Positions 1 through 11,500 of a DNA stretch of 34,666 bases are shown here, one piece after another. Within the stretch, counting starts at the first letter, position 1. Each line of letters begins with the position of its first letter. The DNA comes from Beroe ovata (lineage: Eukaryota; Ctenophora; Nuda; Beroida; Beroidae): assembly GCA_946803715.1 (NCBI GenBank), contig CAMPET010000179.1, positions 58,045-92,710 on the forward strand, given 5' to 3'. The position numbers were made by a program, and so were the translations under genes. Under the pieces are notes generated by a model. It was not told the DNA's origin, ran no database searches, and saw nothing but the letters and a program-made list of their open reading frames with translations.

Positions 1-1076
1 GTGTGTGTGTGTGTGTGTGTGCTGTTTTGTTTTAAATCAGTATAGCATTCGACGAATGCTGCATTCGTGAACCTATTTATCAATTATCGTGTATCCTAAT
101 CCAACTCCTATTTTCTCGGCCCTAGGCATGTGATAACATTAACAGAGATATAGAATAGTTGTGTGTGTGACTTATTCAGTAGTGTCTTGTTCAGTACTCT
201 CCCTACCCTCGCAGCTGGCATTTTCCCTGCGTAAGATTGACAAAGAGCACGCCCCAAACTTCACGCCACTGTTGTTATATTTGGTTTTGTAACTCTCTCT
301 CTCCCTCTGTTTGAATCCATGGCAACCAGCGATGGTAGGTTTACTTGCCCCTTCACTTTTGTAACCTTATATTGTACTCCTGCCGGCGTTAAGTGTTTGT
401 CAGTCGTGTGCTTAATCAAATCTTACTGGTTGTGTTTTTTGTGTGATATATCTTATCAACATGGTATTGGTAGCATTTTTCAGGATCGGTTTTATGTTTT
501 AGGGACATTGGAATATAGGACATAGCTACGCGTGTGACGGGTTTTCATGTAGAATAATGTGACAGTTGTAATTGTCCATGCAGATATCATCTGTGTGAAT
601 GTCTCATTTATCTTTCGTCAAAACCAAGTATTTAATCCCCGTTTTATAGAAGCTAGTACTCTGACTTGTGAATGACTTTAGACTTATCAGTGCTAGATCA
701 TGATACATGTTGTAGAACTGGTACTAGAAGCACGTCAATATCACGTGTAATCTCGGTACTGGTCACTACTCATTATGATATGAAAGTGGTCTCCTGCCGA
801 GCATATAATACATGAGCACATCATGAACTTGTACAGTATCGTTACAAGGTGACAAAATTCTATCAGGTGCCATTGCTCAGCTGTAGCTAGGTCCTGCTCT
901 CTCACGCTTTATGACTGTACAATCAGAGTCAGAGAGTTTAACTTTGCTTGTCGAGACGCACGATCTTATTAAGCATGTCATTTTAGTGGATAGCAGTTAC
1001 AAATCGCTATCATAGTTTTGCAGCTCATTTCTCCTTTACAGCGCTATTGTTGTGTTGCGTTGTGCATGTGTGAGAT
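1..1076. other. Upstream region of the coiled-coil gene
   Basis: The window opens with about ten GT dinucleotides (1-21). The remainder is AT-rich with many stops on both strands. One item stands out: ATG at 319 opens five codons (M-A-T-S-D) plus one base before a GTAGGT donor at 335. That phase matches the second exon of the following gene, so it could be an alternative first exon. I see no other gene, RNA or repeat here. Confidence 0.5.
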
Positions 1077-2620
1077 ATGGCTGAGTTTGATCCGTACGGT
1101 GTGACACAGGCTTACACTCACCAGTCAGTTTTAAGTAAGTTTAGATGTGTTAATGTTATGCAGGACGCGGGTCCCCTCCTCTCCAAATAAAATATTTCCT
1201 TGTGTTCACTCTCTCTTTCCGCAGCGCTGGGCGCGGAGATACTCACGAAAACGCTCGATCACGAGGAACACGAGAGACAGCGTGCGATAGAGGATGCGAT
1301 TGAACGGACCAGGCTCGCCGGTCTGGATGACAAAGCAGCTGCCCTGGACAAGCTATCGAGGAAGTGTGCCCGCATGCAGGAGCAAGCTCTGGCCGATCTG
1401 CAGGGCCGGTGTGACCTTGCTCTGGAGGAGGCAGTGGAGAAGAATTCGGAGGAGTGGAGGAAGAAAATGGAGAGTGGGGTGTCGTTTGAGAAGGATTACA
1501 GTGATAGGAGACTCAGTGAGAACCTAGCTAGGTAATATACAGATACTAACGTAGGGAAACCTTGCTAGGTAGTAATTAGTATAGTAGGGAGAGCTCAATT
1601 GTTGTTGCCGGTGCTGGTGATTTTCCAATGGTCTCGTTCTGATGCTATCACATGGTCTTCAATGCCATGGCAGCTGTCCAATTTAAGTTTAATCTGCATC
1701 TTGAAGTACCCACAGGGTAGCGAAGGAAGCAGAGGAAACAAAAAAGAGAGCGGTGAGTGAAGCGAGGAATGAGGAGCAGGAGACCGCTCGGAAACAGTTG
1801 GAGGAGCTAAGAGAAGTAATGAAGAAGGAGAAAGAGGATGCTATTGCAAAGTTGAAGGTTGGTCGAATTTCGCTCCGCCATCAGTTGGTTTGAGTGGATA
1901 GAAAAGTGATAACCGATAAAAACACTGTCAGCTGCTCTGCCTGTTTCTAGTGTTAATCTAACTAGTACTCAGCAGTTTTCCAATATGTTAATACAGCAGT
2001 TTCTCATCTGTAACGAATACTTTCCCTCAGGAGGAGCACAGAGGAGACTTGTCAGAGTTGGAGAGCAGATTGAAGGTTGAGAAAGAACGGGAAGTCAGTG
2101 CTGCCATCTCAAAAACCGAGCAGGAGGCATTGGACCGACTGACTAAAGTCAAGATAGATCACGATAATGAGGTACGTGCCGGGAACTTATCGATATCGAT
2201 AAGCTGCTGTCCAAATGCCTCAACCACAAACAAGATATAGATAACCAATATCTCGATGTATGTCCACAGATTTCCAAGTACAAGGCAGCGGTGTCTAAGG
2301 AACAGGAAGCCACGGAAACTGTCAAGTTAAAGCTCGAGCAGGAAACTCATTGTAGGGTTGTAGCCGAGGATCGTCTCAAGGATGTTAAGGTGAGAGGCTC
2401 ACTGTGACTGAGTTTGATTCCAACTGAGCCCAGATTGATTTCACTCACCCAGTCACCGACCGTCGTCCGTCACGGTAGTGATTCAATTTCATGGGTCGAT
2501 ATATCTGATTCTGACTTTCTACCATCTGCTTTTTTGCAGGAGGAATTCCGATATTTCATTAACTCGCTTCCCGGCCACGAGAACAGTTGTTACAACGCAG
2601 AATACATGATTGCGAGATGA
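1077..2620 (+). CDS. C6orf163: C6orf163-like coiled-coil protein, six exons
   Basis: The exons are 1077-1134, 1225-1531, 1716-1857, 2031-2171, 2270-2389 and 2540-2620. Each has GT and AG borders, the phases join, and the total is 849 bases, giving 282 residues and a TGA. The ATG sits in a short exon encoding MAEFDPYGVTQAYTHQSVL. From about residue 22 to 255 the protein is rich in Glu, Lys, Ala and Arg with almost no Pro or Gly, so it should be one long coiled coil. The start (YTH, then LGAEILTK) and the end (FRYFINSLPGH) resemble my recollection of vertebrate C6orf163, an uncharacterised coiled-coil protein; that comparison is from memory. Exons three and four each add 47 codons, hinting at internal duplication. 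No enzyme motif, signal peptide or membrane segment is visible. The exon structure is well supported; the family name is tentative. Confidence 0.75.
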
Positions 2621-3838
2621 GAAGCATCAGGACGGTACATTATCTCAATTTCAAACTATAGTCGATCGGGTATCTTCAAATTGCGTCCGTGTTTTTAGAT
2701 TAGAGTCAATTTGCAACTGTACCTGTAAGTATAAGACCAGAGGCTGAGGATCAATCGGATCTGAAACTGTAAATTGCAAGTGCAACTGCAAGTGCAAGTG
2801 CAAGTGCACATGCAATGTATTTACTTAACTTTAAGTTTGCTCACTTCAGTTCTCGCAGAATTCCTTTAATTTTATGATCAGTTTTTGATAAGACTTCCTT
2901 AAATTATAAGTTTTAGTTATCAGTGTCACTATCATTGTCAGTGCAGTACTGCAGTGTCTGGTGATGCTACATGCTATAGCTAGACCGCTGATGCAAGCCG
3001 GAAGGATGCTGATGCAAGAATGAGTTTCCGCGGCGCGCAAAACGAAATCATTGCCCATGCCAGATGATATGCACTGAGATGCAGTGGTCCGGTTATCTAC
3101 AGCAGTTATTCAATTCTATCAAATTCTAGTTCTCTGCCATTCTTGCTTACAGTTACTCCCTACCGCGTGTATATGTACCTTATGTACCGGCCGCGCGGCG
3201 GCTCGCTGGCGGGACTGCCCACTGGCTGCGAATTGTATAATTGGGCTTGCCAGATGTTCATGTTCAATGTTATATCTCTCCAGGCCGGACTGTTTCTTGC
3301 GCGCGCCGCGTGCGCCTTCAATGAAGTTGTAGGATTTCACCCTACCCTTGCTGGCGGGATTTTATCCCCGGGGCGGATTGAAAATCGCGCGCACCGACGG
3401 TAGGGTAAAATCCTACAATCAATGAAGCTAAGGCGCGCGCGCCGCGCGCGAGAAACACTTACAGTGGACAGATAACATAACACGAACATTTTGCAAAATT
3501 GGGCAGGATTGAGGATTACCATTGTGCTGCGCGCGGCGCCGACGCGGTAGGAAAACCCCTACAAGTCGGATAGAATCTTAGCCAAATGATGTCTGAGTAA
3601 TATAACTGACAGATATGACATTATATCATCAGACTGCAAAATGGTTAGCAAGTCTATTTCGAAATTTATTTTCATGGCTTAGATACCTTTTTTGAAATAT
3701 ATCTTTCTTCAATTATGAAAAATAAGTTTCTGCCTTTTTGACTATTTTGTCTTCTCACCATGATTATTAAATAGGAACGACAAATCATAAACAACAATAA
3801 TAAACTGGGACAAGGTGTTTCAAGGTGCATCCTTTTAG
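2621..3838. other. Intergenic region with a repeat element
   Basis: This lies between the coiled-coil gene and MRPL49. It holds a small TGCAAG-type tandem repeat (2774-2815) and the GC-rich inverted-repeat element listed separately (about 3290-3465). The open frames over 2846-3881 overlap the GC-rich element on both strands and show no protein-like composition. The last 150 bases before 3839 are AT-rich and end in CCTTTTAG directly before the ATG, which could be a splice acceptor for a 5' untranslated exon. Confidence 0.5.
3290..3465. mobile_element. GC-rich inverted-repeat (MITE-like) element
   Basis: The left arm at about 3291-3346 contains TGTTTCTTGCGCGCGCC, then GCGCCTTCAATGAA and TGTAGGATTTCACCCTACC. 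The reverse complement of 3391-3465 carries the same blocks in the same order (GTTTCTCGCGCGCG, GCGCCTT, TTCATTG, TGTAGGATTTTACCCTACC). The unit is therefore a hairpin with imperfect arms of roughly 60 bases and a core of about 45 bases (3347-3390). No protein is encoded. A relative lies at 28571-28892. A non-autonomous DNA transposon is the simplest reading; no target-site duplication was identified. Confidence 0.55.
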
Positions 3839-4363
3839 ATGAGCTGCTCAATGAAACTTTGCAAGCTGGTGACTGGATCATGTTTTAGGTTCTACATAGG
3901 TGGTGTATCTCCTGGCCTCTCAAGATCTGGGATCAAACGAGTTAAAGATGATGGACAGATTCCTCAAATAGACCGGTCCCAGTTGAAAATTTATTTAGAA
4001 ACTCTTGACAAACTCCCTGAATCTAAGTCAGATATTACACAGCATACTATACCTCAAAGAATTCCAGGTTCTAAGCCTAGTGGATGGATTCCAACCCCAA
4101 AAGAACTGCCAAATCTCCCTTATTTCGTTTGGAGAAATGTAGATGAAACCCTACCAGTACATCATAGAGAGAGTGAAGAGTTTAGAAGATTCACTCAAAT
4201 ATCAAAGATTGAGGGAGATATTCATGAACTGAAGGCAGATATAGAAAAGTTCCTGGATGATTCAAGTATACCAGTTGTTGCTAATGAAATAAAGGGAACA
4301 ATAACTTTGATAGGATGGCGTGCCTACGAATTAAAAAAGTTTCTCCAATTGCAAGGCTTTTGA
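3839..4363 (+). CDS. MRPL49: Mitochondrial ribosomal protein mL49 (MRPL49)
   Basis: This is a single open frame of 174 residues, close to the length of human MRPL49. The second half carries the family pattern in order: PSGWIPTPKELPNLPYFVWR at about residues 80-99, then KIEGDIHELKADIEKFL near residues 122-138, NEIKGTITLIGW, and a C-terminal ELKKFLQLQGF. mL49 is a component of the large subunit of the mitochondrial ribosome. The N-terminus (MSCSMKLCKLVTGSCFRFY) has basic and no acidic residues over about 35 positions, as expected for a matrix-targeting sequence. A TAG directly precedes the ATG in frame; ATG at 3851 is the next possible start. CCTTTTAG ahead of the ATG might be an acceptor for an untranslated exon. 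The coding region is intronless and AT-rich, unlike the GC-rich, intron-split gene that follows; it is fully open, so I read it as functional rather than a decayed retrocopy. Confidence 0.88.
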   Translation: MSCSMKLCKLVTGSCFRFYIGGVSPGLSRSGIKRVKDDGQIPQIDRSQLKIYLETLDKLPESKSDITQHTIPQRIPGSKPSGWIPTPKELPNLPYFVWRNVDETLPVHHRESEEFRRFTQISKIEGDIHELKADIEKFLDDSSIPVVANEIKGTITLIGWRAYELKKFLQLQGF

Positions 4364-5541
4364 TAACAGTTCAGAACATTTACTATATCATGATATTTTT
4401 GGATTTAAACTGGATTTAAACTGTTCTTACCAATATTTTTCATCTCTATATTGCATTGAATATATATGGCATTGAATTTTCATCAAAAATTGATCTCTGC
4501 AGTAAATGATAATGTTAATGTTAGTGACTTAACATCATAGTTCACACATGATAAAGGACCATGGTGGTTGACATCAGTCAGTAAAACAGTTATGATAAAT
4601 GACAAGGAAAATATTGTGCTGAGAAAGCCGTAAGTTAACCTTGCTTATGTTATCATAAAGGTTACTTTTCATCTTCAACTATCAAATTCATCTGTTCCTT
4701 CTTTTACATGTGAGTAATAGGTACCTATTATTCGCAACCTTTATTTCTGTTCTTCATCATTATCGAGTAAAATTCTCACTCTTTCAGTGTCTCCAGGGGT
4801 AGGAAACTTCATAGGCTTTCCATTGACACTTACCCAGGCAGAGGACTCATACAACTCCACCGGAACTCTGGTCATGATGACTCCTGGGTGCAGCTTACAT
4901 CCCATGACAGGTTTTGGGTCACAGGTCACTTAATGATGAAATCAATGTATAATTTCGTGAAAACAGTGACTCTAGAAACACATTAAACACCACTATTCCT
5001 CTGTCTTGAGATGTTATAACACTGTTGTGGTTCTCTCACGTTTTCAGCACAATAGTTCTCTTTACATCTGGCTATATTCATGTGTACTTTACCTATTCTG
5101 TGCTGTAGTTGTGTATATTTTTAAAAAAGAGTGTCAGCCCGTTGAGATGAGAAGCCAGGAAAATCCTACTACGTAACACAATAATAATGTTATTATAGTA
5201 TGTTCCTATGATAGTTACACGGCTTTATTCCTGACACCCTCCTGCCATCTTATGATATATCGATTGATTGTAACTCTCTCGTTTCCTTTTTCAAGCTAGC
5301 GTTCGTTGTACCATATTTTATAGGTACCAACTTCTTATTCAGCTCCTGCAGGCCGGACTCATACTGTAGTTTTTTGTTTGCTAATCAGAACGTTTTGAGT
5401 CTATTTTCGAGAGGTCTCTTATCAATTAAAGGATCATGGACCGTAGAAATTATTATTTCTGTCCACTTTTCCACATTTCTCTAACCCTCCGTTACGAATA
5501 TGTTAAGGAGGATTGAATCTGTAAACTGTGTACTTGTGAAA
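4364..5541. other. Intergenic region, with a short minus-strand ORF
   Basis: AT-rich sequence follows MRPL49, with a short direct repeat (GGATTTAAACT, twice near 4399-4423). A minus-strand open frame at 4741-4929 is listed separately. From 4930 to 5499 I see no gene. ATG at 5500 is in frame with the presumed first exon of the RhoGAP gene and would lengthen its N-terminus by 14 residues. Confidence 0.45.
4741..4929 (-). CDS. Unrecognised short ORF or 3' exon
   Basis: This is a minus-strand frame of about 62 codons ending in TAA at 4741-4743. The first ATG gives MGCKLHPGVIMTRVPVELYE and continues with SSAWVSVNGKPMKFPTPGD to a charged end (DNDEEQK). Mixed hydrophobic and charged residues and motifs such as VNGKPMKFPTPGD look more like a real protein than chance translation, but I do not recognise the family. 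It may be the last exon of a minus-strand gene or a relic. It lies tail to tail with MRPL49. The region upstream (4930-5000) has no clear acceptor: the stretch before TGACC is not pyrimidine-rich. Confidence that it is expressed is low. Confidence 0.3.
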   Translation of the reverse strand: MTCDPKPVMGCKLHPGVIMTRVPVELYESSAWVSVNGKPMKFPTPGDTERVRILLDNDEEQK

Positions 5542-8500
5542 ATGAAACAGTCCGGCAAAGCCCGACGGAGGATCAGTGCAGATGCTCTGCTCAAGATGAT
5601 TCACAGGTGATCACTGGGGTCTGTGTAACCCGGCCGGCCCCCCAATCATTTGACTTGGCACACCATGTGTTTGTCTCATGGCGAGATACATGACCTGAAA
5701 ATCGCGGTTTATACAGGGTCCTGTCATGAAACTATAGTCGACACTACGATCTTATCAGTAGGCATGATCCACGAGGGCTCCCACGAAGTTGTTTTGACGG
5801 ACAACACATATGGTATGAGTCATAGCATGAGACAGGTCGGGTTGCATCCTGCTTGCCTGCTAAATAACCGGACTAAATAATTGATACCTGCGATATTTCC
5901 TGATCAGCTGGGTGTGTAGTGATGCTAGCAAATAGGGGTTTGCTCTTGAGCAGTTGGGCGTTGACTTCACCACTGCTTCCTGACATTATATTGACGTGAT
6001 ATAATATATCTGATGTGGACATGTCACGTCATGACCATACACATGTATTGTACCGTCATACGCTCTGTATAATTGTACCCTACTACTATGACATATACTA
6101 CACAATATGTAGAATCTGTGACTTCCCTGAAACTTGTTGATAACTTGACTTCAGAAAACGTTAATAACTTCTTCAGACATGACTTTTGACAGGTTAATAG
6201 CTAGCTAATAACGGGTGTCAGTAATTTTTGAGCACTGTATAATGCAGAACTGTGTCGAACGCTGCTATAGATGGCAAACAACTCGTGAAGTTATCGAGTC
6301 TTGATTATAGATGAAAGGTACCAAGTTAATTCGGTTATCTTAGCCATGAAAATCAACAGTCATAACAGCTATTTGATATTGGTTGCATAACCGAATGGTA
6401 ACTACCCCAATACCACATGCTTATTACCAAAACCAGCTCACCAAAACCAGCTCACTTTCTGAAACGACAGGAATATTCCTGCAATTATTTGCAGCGTAGT
6501 AAGACGGAAACATCAGACTGCTTCGGCTTGTGACATTTAGAGTTCTAGTTTCATGGTTATAGCGTCTGCGTGTGTGTGTGTGTGTGTGTGCAACGCTCTG
6601 ACATACGTCACTCGCTATTTTAGGATCTAATGCACCCGGGTTTGAAAGGTGGTGTGCATAAATCTAAAATCACGATAATCCTGTGATAAATCACGAAAAT
6701 CCGGTGTTATTGGAATTTGGAAGATACTTCAGCTCTCGGTGAATTGATTTACCATGAGATAATTAATTGCTCTTTGTCGTTTAATACCGGCAATCGATAT
6801 GTTTCATTCATAAGGTTGTTTTTACAGTCATCAAGGAGGAAACCGAAGAAAACTTTCCTAAACTTCATCTTTAAAGTTTATCGATGAAATATTGATATGA
6901 TATTACCGATACGTATGTAATATCGCGTGTGTACGAAGATACCCTATTTTAAAAGCTCGTGGGAAGTTAAAAAGAACATTGCTAGGAATAAAGGCTCTCC
7001 TTGCTCCCATTTCAAACCGTGAACATCTATCCGAATATCGTATGTGTGTGTGTGTTTTTGCGTGTTGACAGTTGTAAATCTCTTTGAACACACGCGCGTT
7101 TTTCGCTCCTCACGCAATACATCACACTTTCGTCACACTTTCGTCACACTTTCAACATCGCGAGGCCAGATAATTGCCTGTAAATAACGGGCAATTTTCA
7201 CCAACTTTTCGCACTTTGCACCAATTCAGGTCAGTTACCATTACATCACTAGCTGCTGTATAGTGTCTGGAACAAGTTATTATTTCAAGACATATGAACG
7301 TCGGGAACGAACCCTCAATTTTGAACTTCTACTTAGATCATTTCATCTCATACAAACTCGGAAACTCCATTCTGGAGCGATTTATTGCATTACGAAGTAC
7401 CTCCTAGTAAAATGCTCAATGGTCAATCAGTCGTTCATTCAGAGCTCACCGTTCTTTGATTTTTATGGAACTAACCAGCTAACTATTCACCTAAAATGCA
7501 CGGCAATATTTCTCGCTGCATGACATAATGATGCTAGAATATATCCGTGGGCTTGTAAAGTCAAGCATCATCATTATACCCCATGTAGCCCCCAATCGTC
7601 AAAACCAGCCCCATCCGCCCCTCACATTACAACGCGGAGAGTGCACTGACTATAATACAACCCCAATTCATGTGGCCTGACCCTGACCACACCCTCTCTC
7701 TTCATAGTGTATAGAGCTTCTCTCTCTGTGTGTGACCAATATAACCCGCCATCTCTGTGTGACCAATGCAACCCGCCACTCTCTGTGACCTGTGTGACCA
7801 ATATAACCCGCCACTCTCTGTGACNAACCCGCCACTCTCTGTGACCTGTTTGACCAATATAACTCGCCGCTCTCTGTGTGACCAATAAAACCCGCTATCT
7901 CTGTGTGACCAACATAACCCGCCACTCACTGTGTGACTGATATAACCCGCCACTCTATATATGTGACCAATAGGTATAACCCGCCACTCTCTATATATGT
8001 GACCAATAGGTATAACCCGCCACTCTCTATATATTTGACCAATATTTGACCCGCTACCCTTCACACAGGACGAGTACGACCTGGGTTAGCGGTCCCAAGT
8101 TCCCGAAGCTGGACGAGTGCACACACTTTCACTACGATACATTCTCACTCCCCACCCATTTCCGGGTACAACTCCGGACTAATTACGAGGAACACGATCT
8201 CCTGACCCCGGAGGACTCCGTGTCGCTCTTCTACGTGAGTACAGCTCATAGTGTTCNGAGTAGTGTTCTCAATTCTCATGGGGGGGTAGTGTTCTCATGG
8301 GGGGGTAGTGTTCTAATGGGGGGCCGGGCCCGGGGGGGTTGGAGTTGGTGATACTCCGATAAGTAGTGCCATTCTTTAGATTGTTCCGATATAATATGTA
8401 GTAAATGTAATTCATCATGAGTATAGAGTGAGTAGGTATAACGAGTAATTTATACAGTAAGATATTAACTACTATCTTCATCATTCAGTTGATACCTATG

Positions 8501-11500
8501 ATCTCTACTTTGATTTATTTCTCATACCCGTAGCAACCGATTTTTTTGCGTTTCGTCACACAGAGAGAACTTCAATTGTTTCAACGCAATGATTCTCAAC
8601 AATATTATAATCTCACCAATTCTTGCTGAGATGCATGGGATTCGTCCACAATAATTTGTTGCACAAAAACACTCACTACGCGAGTGCTCCATAACCAACG
8701 TCACAAGATAGGTACTCGTTACCAATCATAGTCCATTATACAGTTTTTAAGGAGTTAATCTGAGGTGTGGGTGTTTGGCGTGATCAATGCTATATGGTTG
8801 TCGAAAGGGTGGGGCAAGAATCTTATCTTTAATCTCCCACGTCAGCCATTCTAATGTTTGGGATAATCTCGGCTCCAGAGCACAATATGAATGAACTGGT
8901 GATTTCTGAATTTCCAATTTCACGAATGGCTCACCGCGCACTCAAAAACTATGATTTCTATTTCAATTTTCAAGGTGGCTGTTTTCCTCGATCTGCCCTA
9001 AGACCAAGTTTGTCAATAAAAGGACACCATTATCTAGCAAGAGACTGCTTGTTGCTATGTGTGTGTTGTGTACCCATTCGAAACAACAGATACTCCTGTT
9101 GATAGCTCACAACATACATCACAAGGTATACTATGTCAATAGTGTCGCCCGTATGATAGATTTGAGCGTAAGCGTGTGTAACGCGGGTATTGTCCATTGT
9201 ACGACTTCTGGATACACGTTACACACAACACGTAACAGAACACGTGCTACGCTTCACACGCACGTTGCAGTACACGACGTGTACCTCTAGGATTAAGAAC
9301 TGGCATCGTATTTCAGACACATTATGGAACAATTTAGTCTGAGCAGGAGATCCAGACTGGCTTAGACCAAGAGTAGTGACTGCCTGTCATCAGATGATTC
9401 GTTCAGTCTCTCGCAACGTCTGATTATATGGGGGTCTACCATTTGATCGATTTTCCAAGTAGTTGTGACCGGGGAAAGGGAATTTTGCGTGGAGGTAGGC
9501 ATATTATGATGATTGAGATGCGGACTGAGGAGTTCTGTGATTATTATGATAGTTGAGCATCATTTAGTGTGGTTTAACGGGGGGGGGGGGGGGGGGGNTA
9601 GAAGGTTGGAATAAATCGTAACATTGTCAGATTAAGCTGAGTCTCTAATTAGCTCTTACAGAGAAAGGGGGAAAGGTTTTTCCTGTACTATTTGACACTC
9701 AACTGTATATTAACTCATTGAAAACGGTATGTGTCTGTCATTATCGAAAATTATTTACATTTTACGCATTTCTCAACCTGGTCACTGAGAGGAGATCTTA
9801 CCGTAACTACTAAATTCATGAGAATCCATAAAATAATGAAGTTCAAAGTTCAAATCAAGCGGTTGACAATTCCCTCTGCAGTACATTATGAGCAATGAAG
9901 TCAGAGATAATTCCATATCGTTCAATGTGTTGTAGACTCTGAAAATGAGGTCATAATATGTCACTTGTAATGAGGTCATAATATCACTTGCAATGTAGGT
10001 ATTCAAGTGCCGGAATCTACAAATTCCATCGGAATCACTGGATATTTCTGTTTATCGATATTTAATCCTGCGATTAAGAACTGGTGATATTTCGTTGAGG
10101 GTTCCATGGAGACTTGATTTAATATCCTGAGTATCCCCATTTCCGATAATTGAGATTGCAGTTTTAATGTATAGTAGCCAGTAGGTATGTTACATCGACC
10201 ATTCCTCTCAATTATCACTGTAACCCCATTTATTGCAGATACACGTGCCCATTATCACTGTAGCCCCCCATTTGTTTCAGATACACGTACATTGTCATGA
10301 CAATTCTTGGACAATTGCCAGACGTTACTCAGATGTGGTCACTTTCGACATTCAGTTACACAGGTCAGTCCATATCACCGTGTTTTCACATCATGAAATG
10401 AGTCAATCTTCTCTCTGACTCTCATGGTAAACTATAGACGAGAAACATCATTCTCAAATGGCAACATTTCAAAAAGTATCTTTTTTATGAGCCAATTTTC
10501 TAAAATGCAGCAATGATGTACACATGTACTTTTGTAAAGATTTGAGCGCTCCAGGACTCTGATGATATGTACTTTCATAACTATATTCCGTGTTCTCAAG
10601 GGCAGCTTTCAGTGCTGCAGTAGTTAGCGTAGTGGTCAGGAATCTTACAACTAACAAGATATAGTAGACGGCCAAATAGTTTACCCATGGGCGTTTTGAG
10701 ACGTTTGCGCAGGGAAGCGCCGTTAGACCAATCACGATGCGGAATTAAGTCACGTGACTAGCGCGCGCTCCTCACTAGTGGGAGCTATGTCAGCGATGCA
10801 GATTGCAGAGACTTCAGGGGTATTATATTTGAATTCAAGAAAATTGAAAAAAGACTTGTAAGGAAGTTGTTGATGATATAGAAGTCATTTAGAGTCTGAT
10901 ATAACAACATAAAGAACCTTCCAANACAAACAACCTCCTATTCAAAAATCCTGAATGGCCAGTCGTTAGTAATACTATGAAGTAGTACATACTACATATG
11001 AAGAACTACTGCATTGACCAAATTACCCAGTATGGGAATATACTGTATAGCTGTGAACACCGATAAAATGGTTCATTCATTCCTGTGTACCTATGATAGG
11101 AGATGCGTGCTACGTCATGGGGGTTCCTGTACAAAACAAGGCTATTATTCAGTACTATTATTAGAAATCTGTTACCTACCTGGACTCACACAGTACACTG
11201 TGTACAGTATATAGTAGCACACAGTAACACATACACACACAAACGTTATTAATAGATACAAATAATATGGACTCCAGTCTACTATATTATGTCCATGTAC
11301 ATCATGTTAATTACGTGAACTTTAGTAATAAACGTCATCGGTTGGTCGACTAACCGATATGGCTATAAAAATAGTGACATACAATTATTGTGCAATGTGC
11401 AGTACACAATAATATGATAACATACAAAGGCTAGGATGAAGTGTTCGTCTGCGCCATAGGTTTACAATCGCCATTTGGGCGTGGTTTCACGGCAAGTACG

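Noticed and set aside
5650-5880. 76-codon plus-strand frame after the presumed first RhoGAP exon
   Set aside because: No domain, no acceptor or donor in phase; taken as chance within an intron.
7622-8064. Minus-strand frames with repeated REWRVI / GHTE units
   Set aside because: They are translations of the minisatellite, open only because the repeat lacks stops.
9580-9598. Long G tract as a G-quadruplex regulator
   Set aside because: It abuts an N and is probably a sequencing or assembly limit; its length cannot be trusted.
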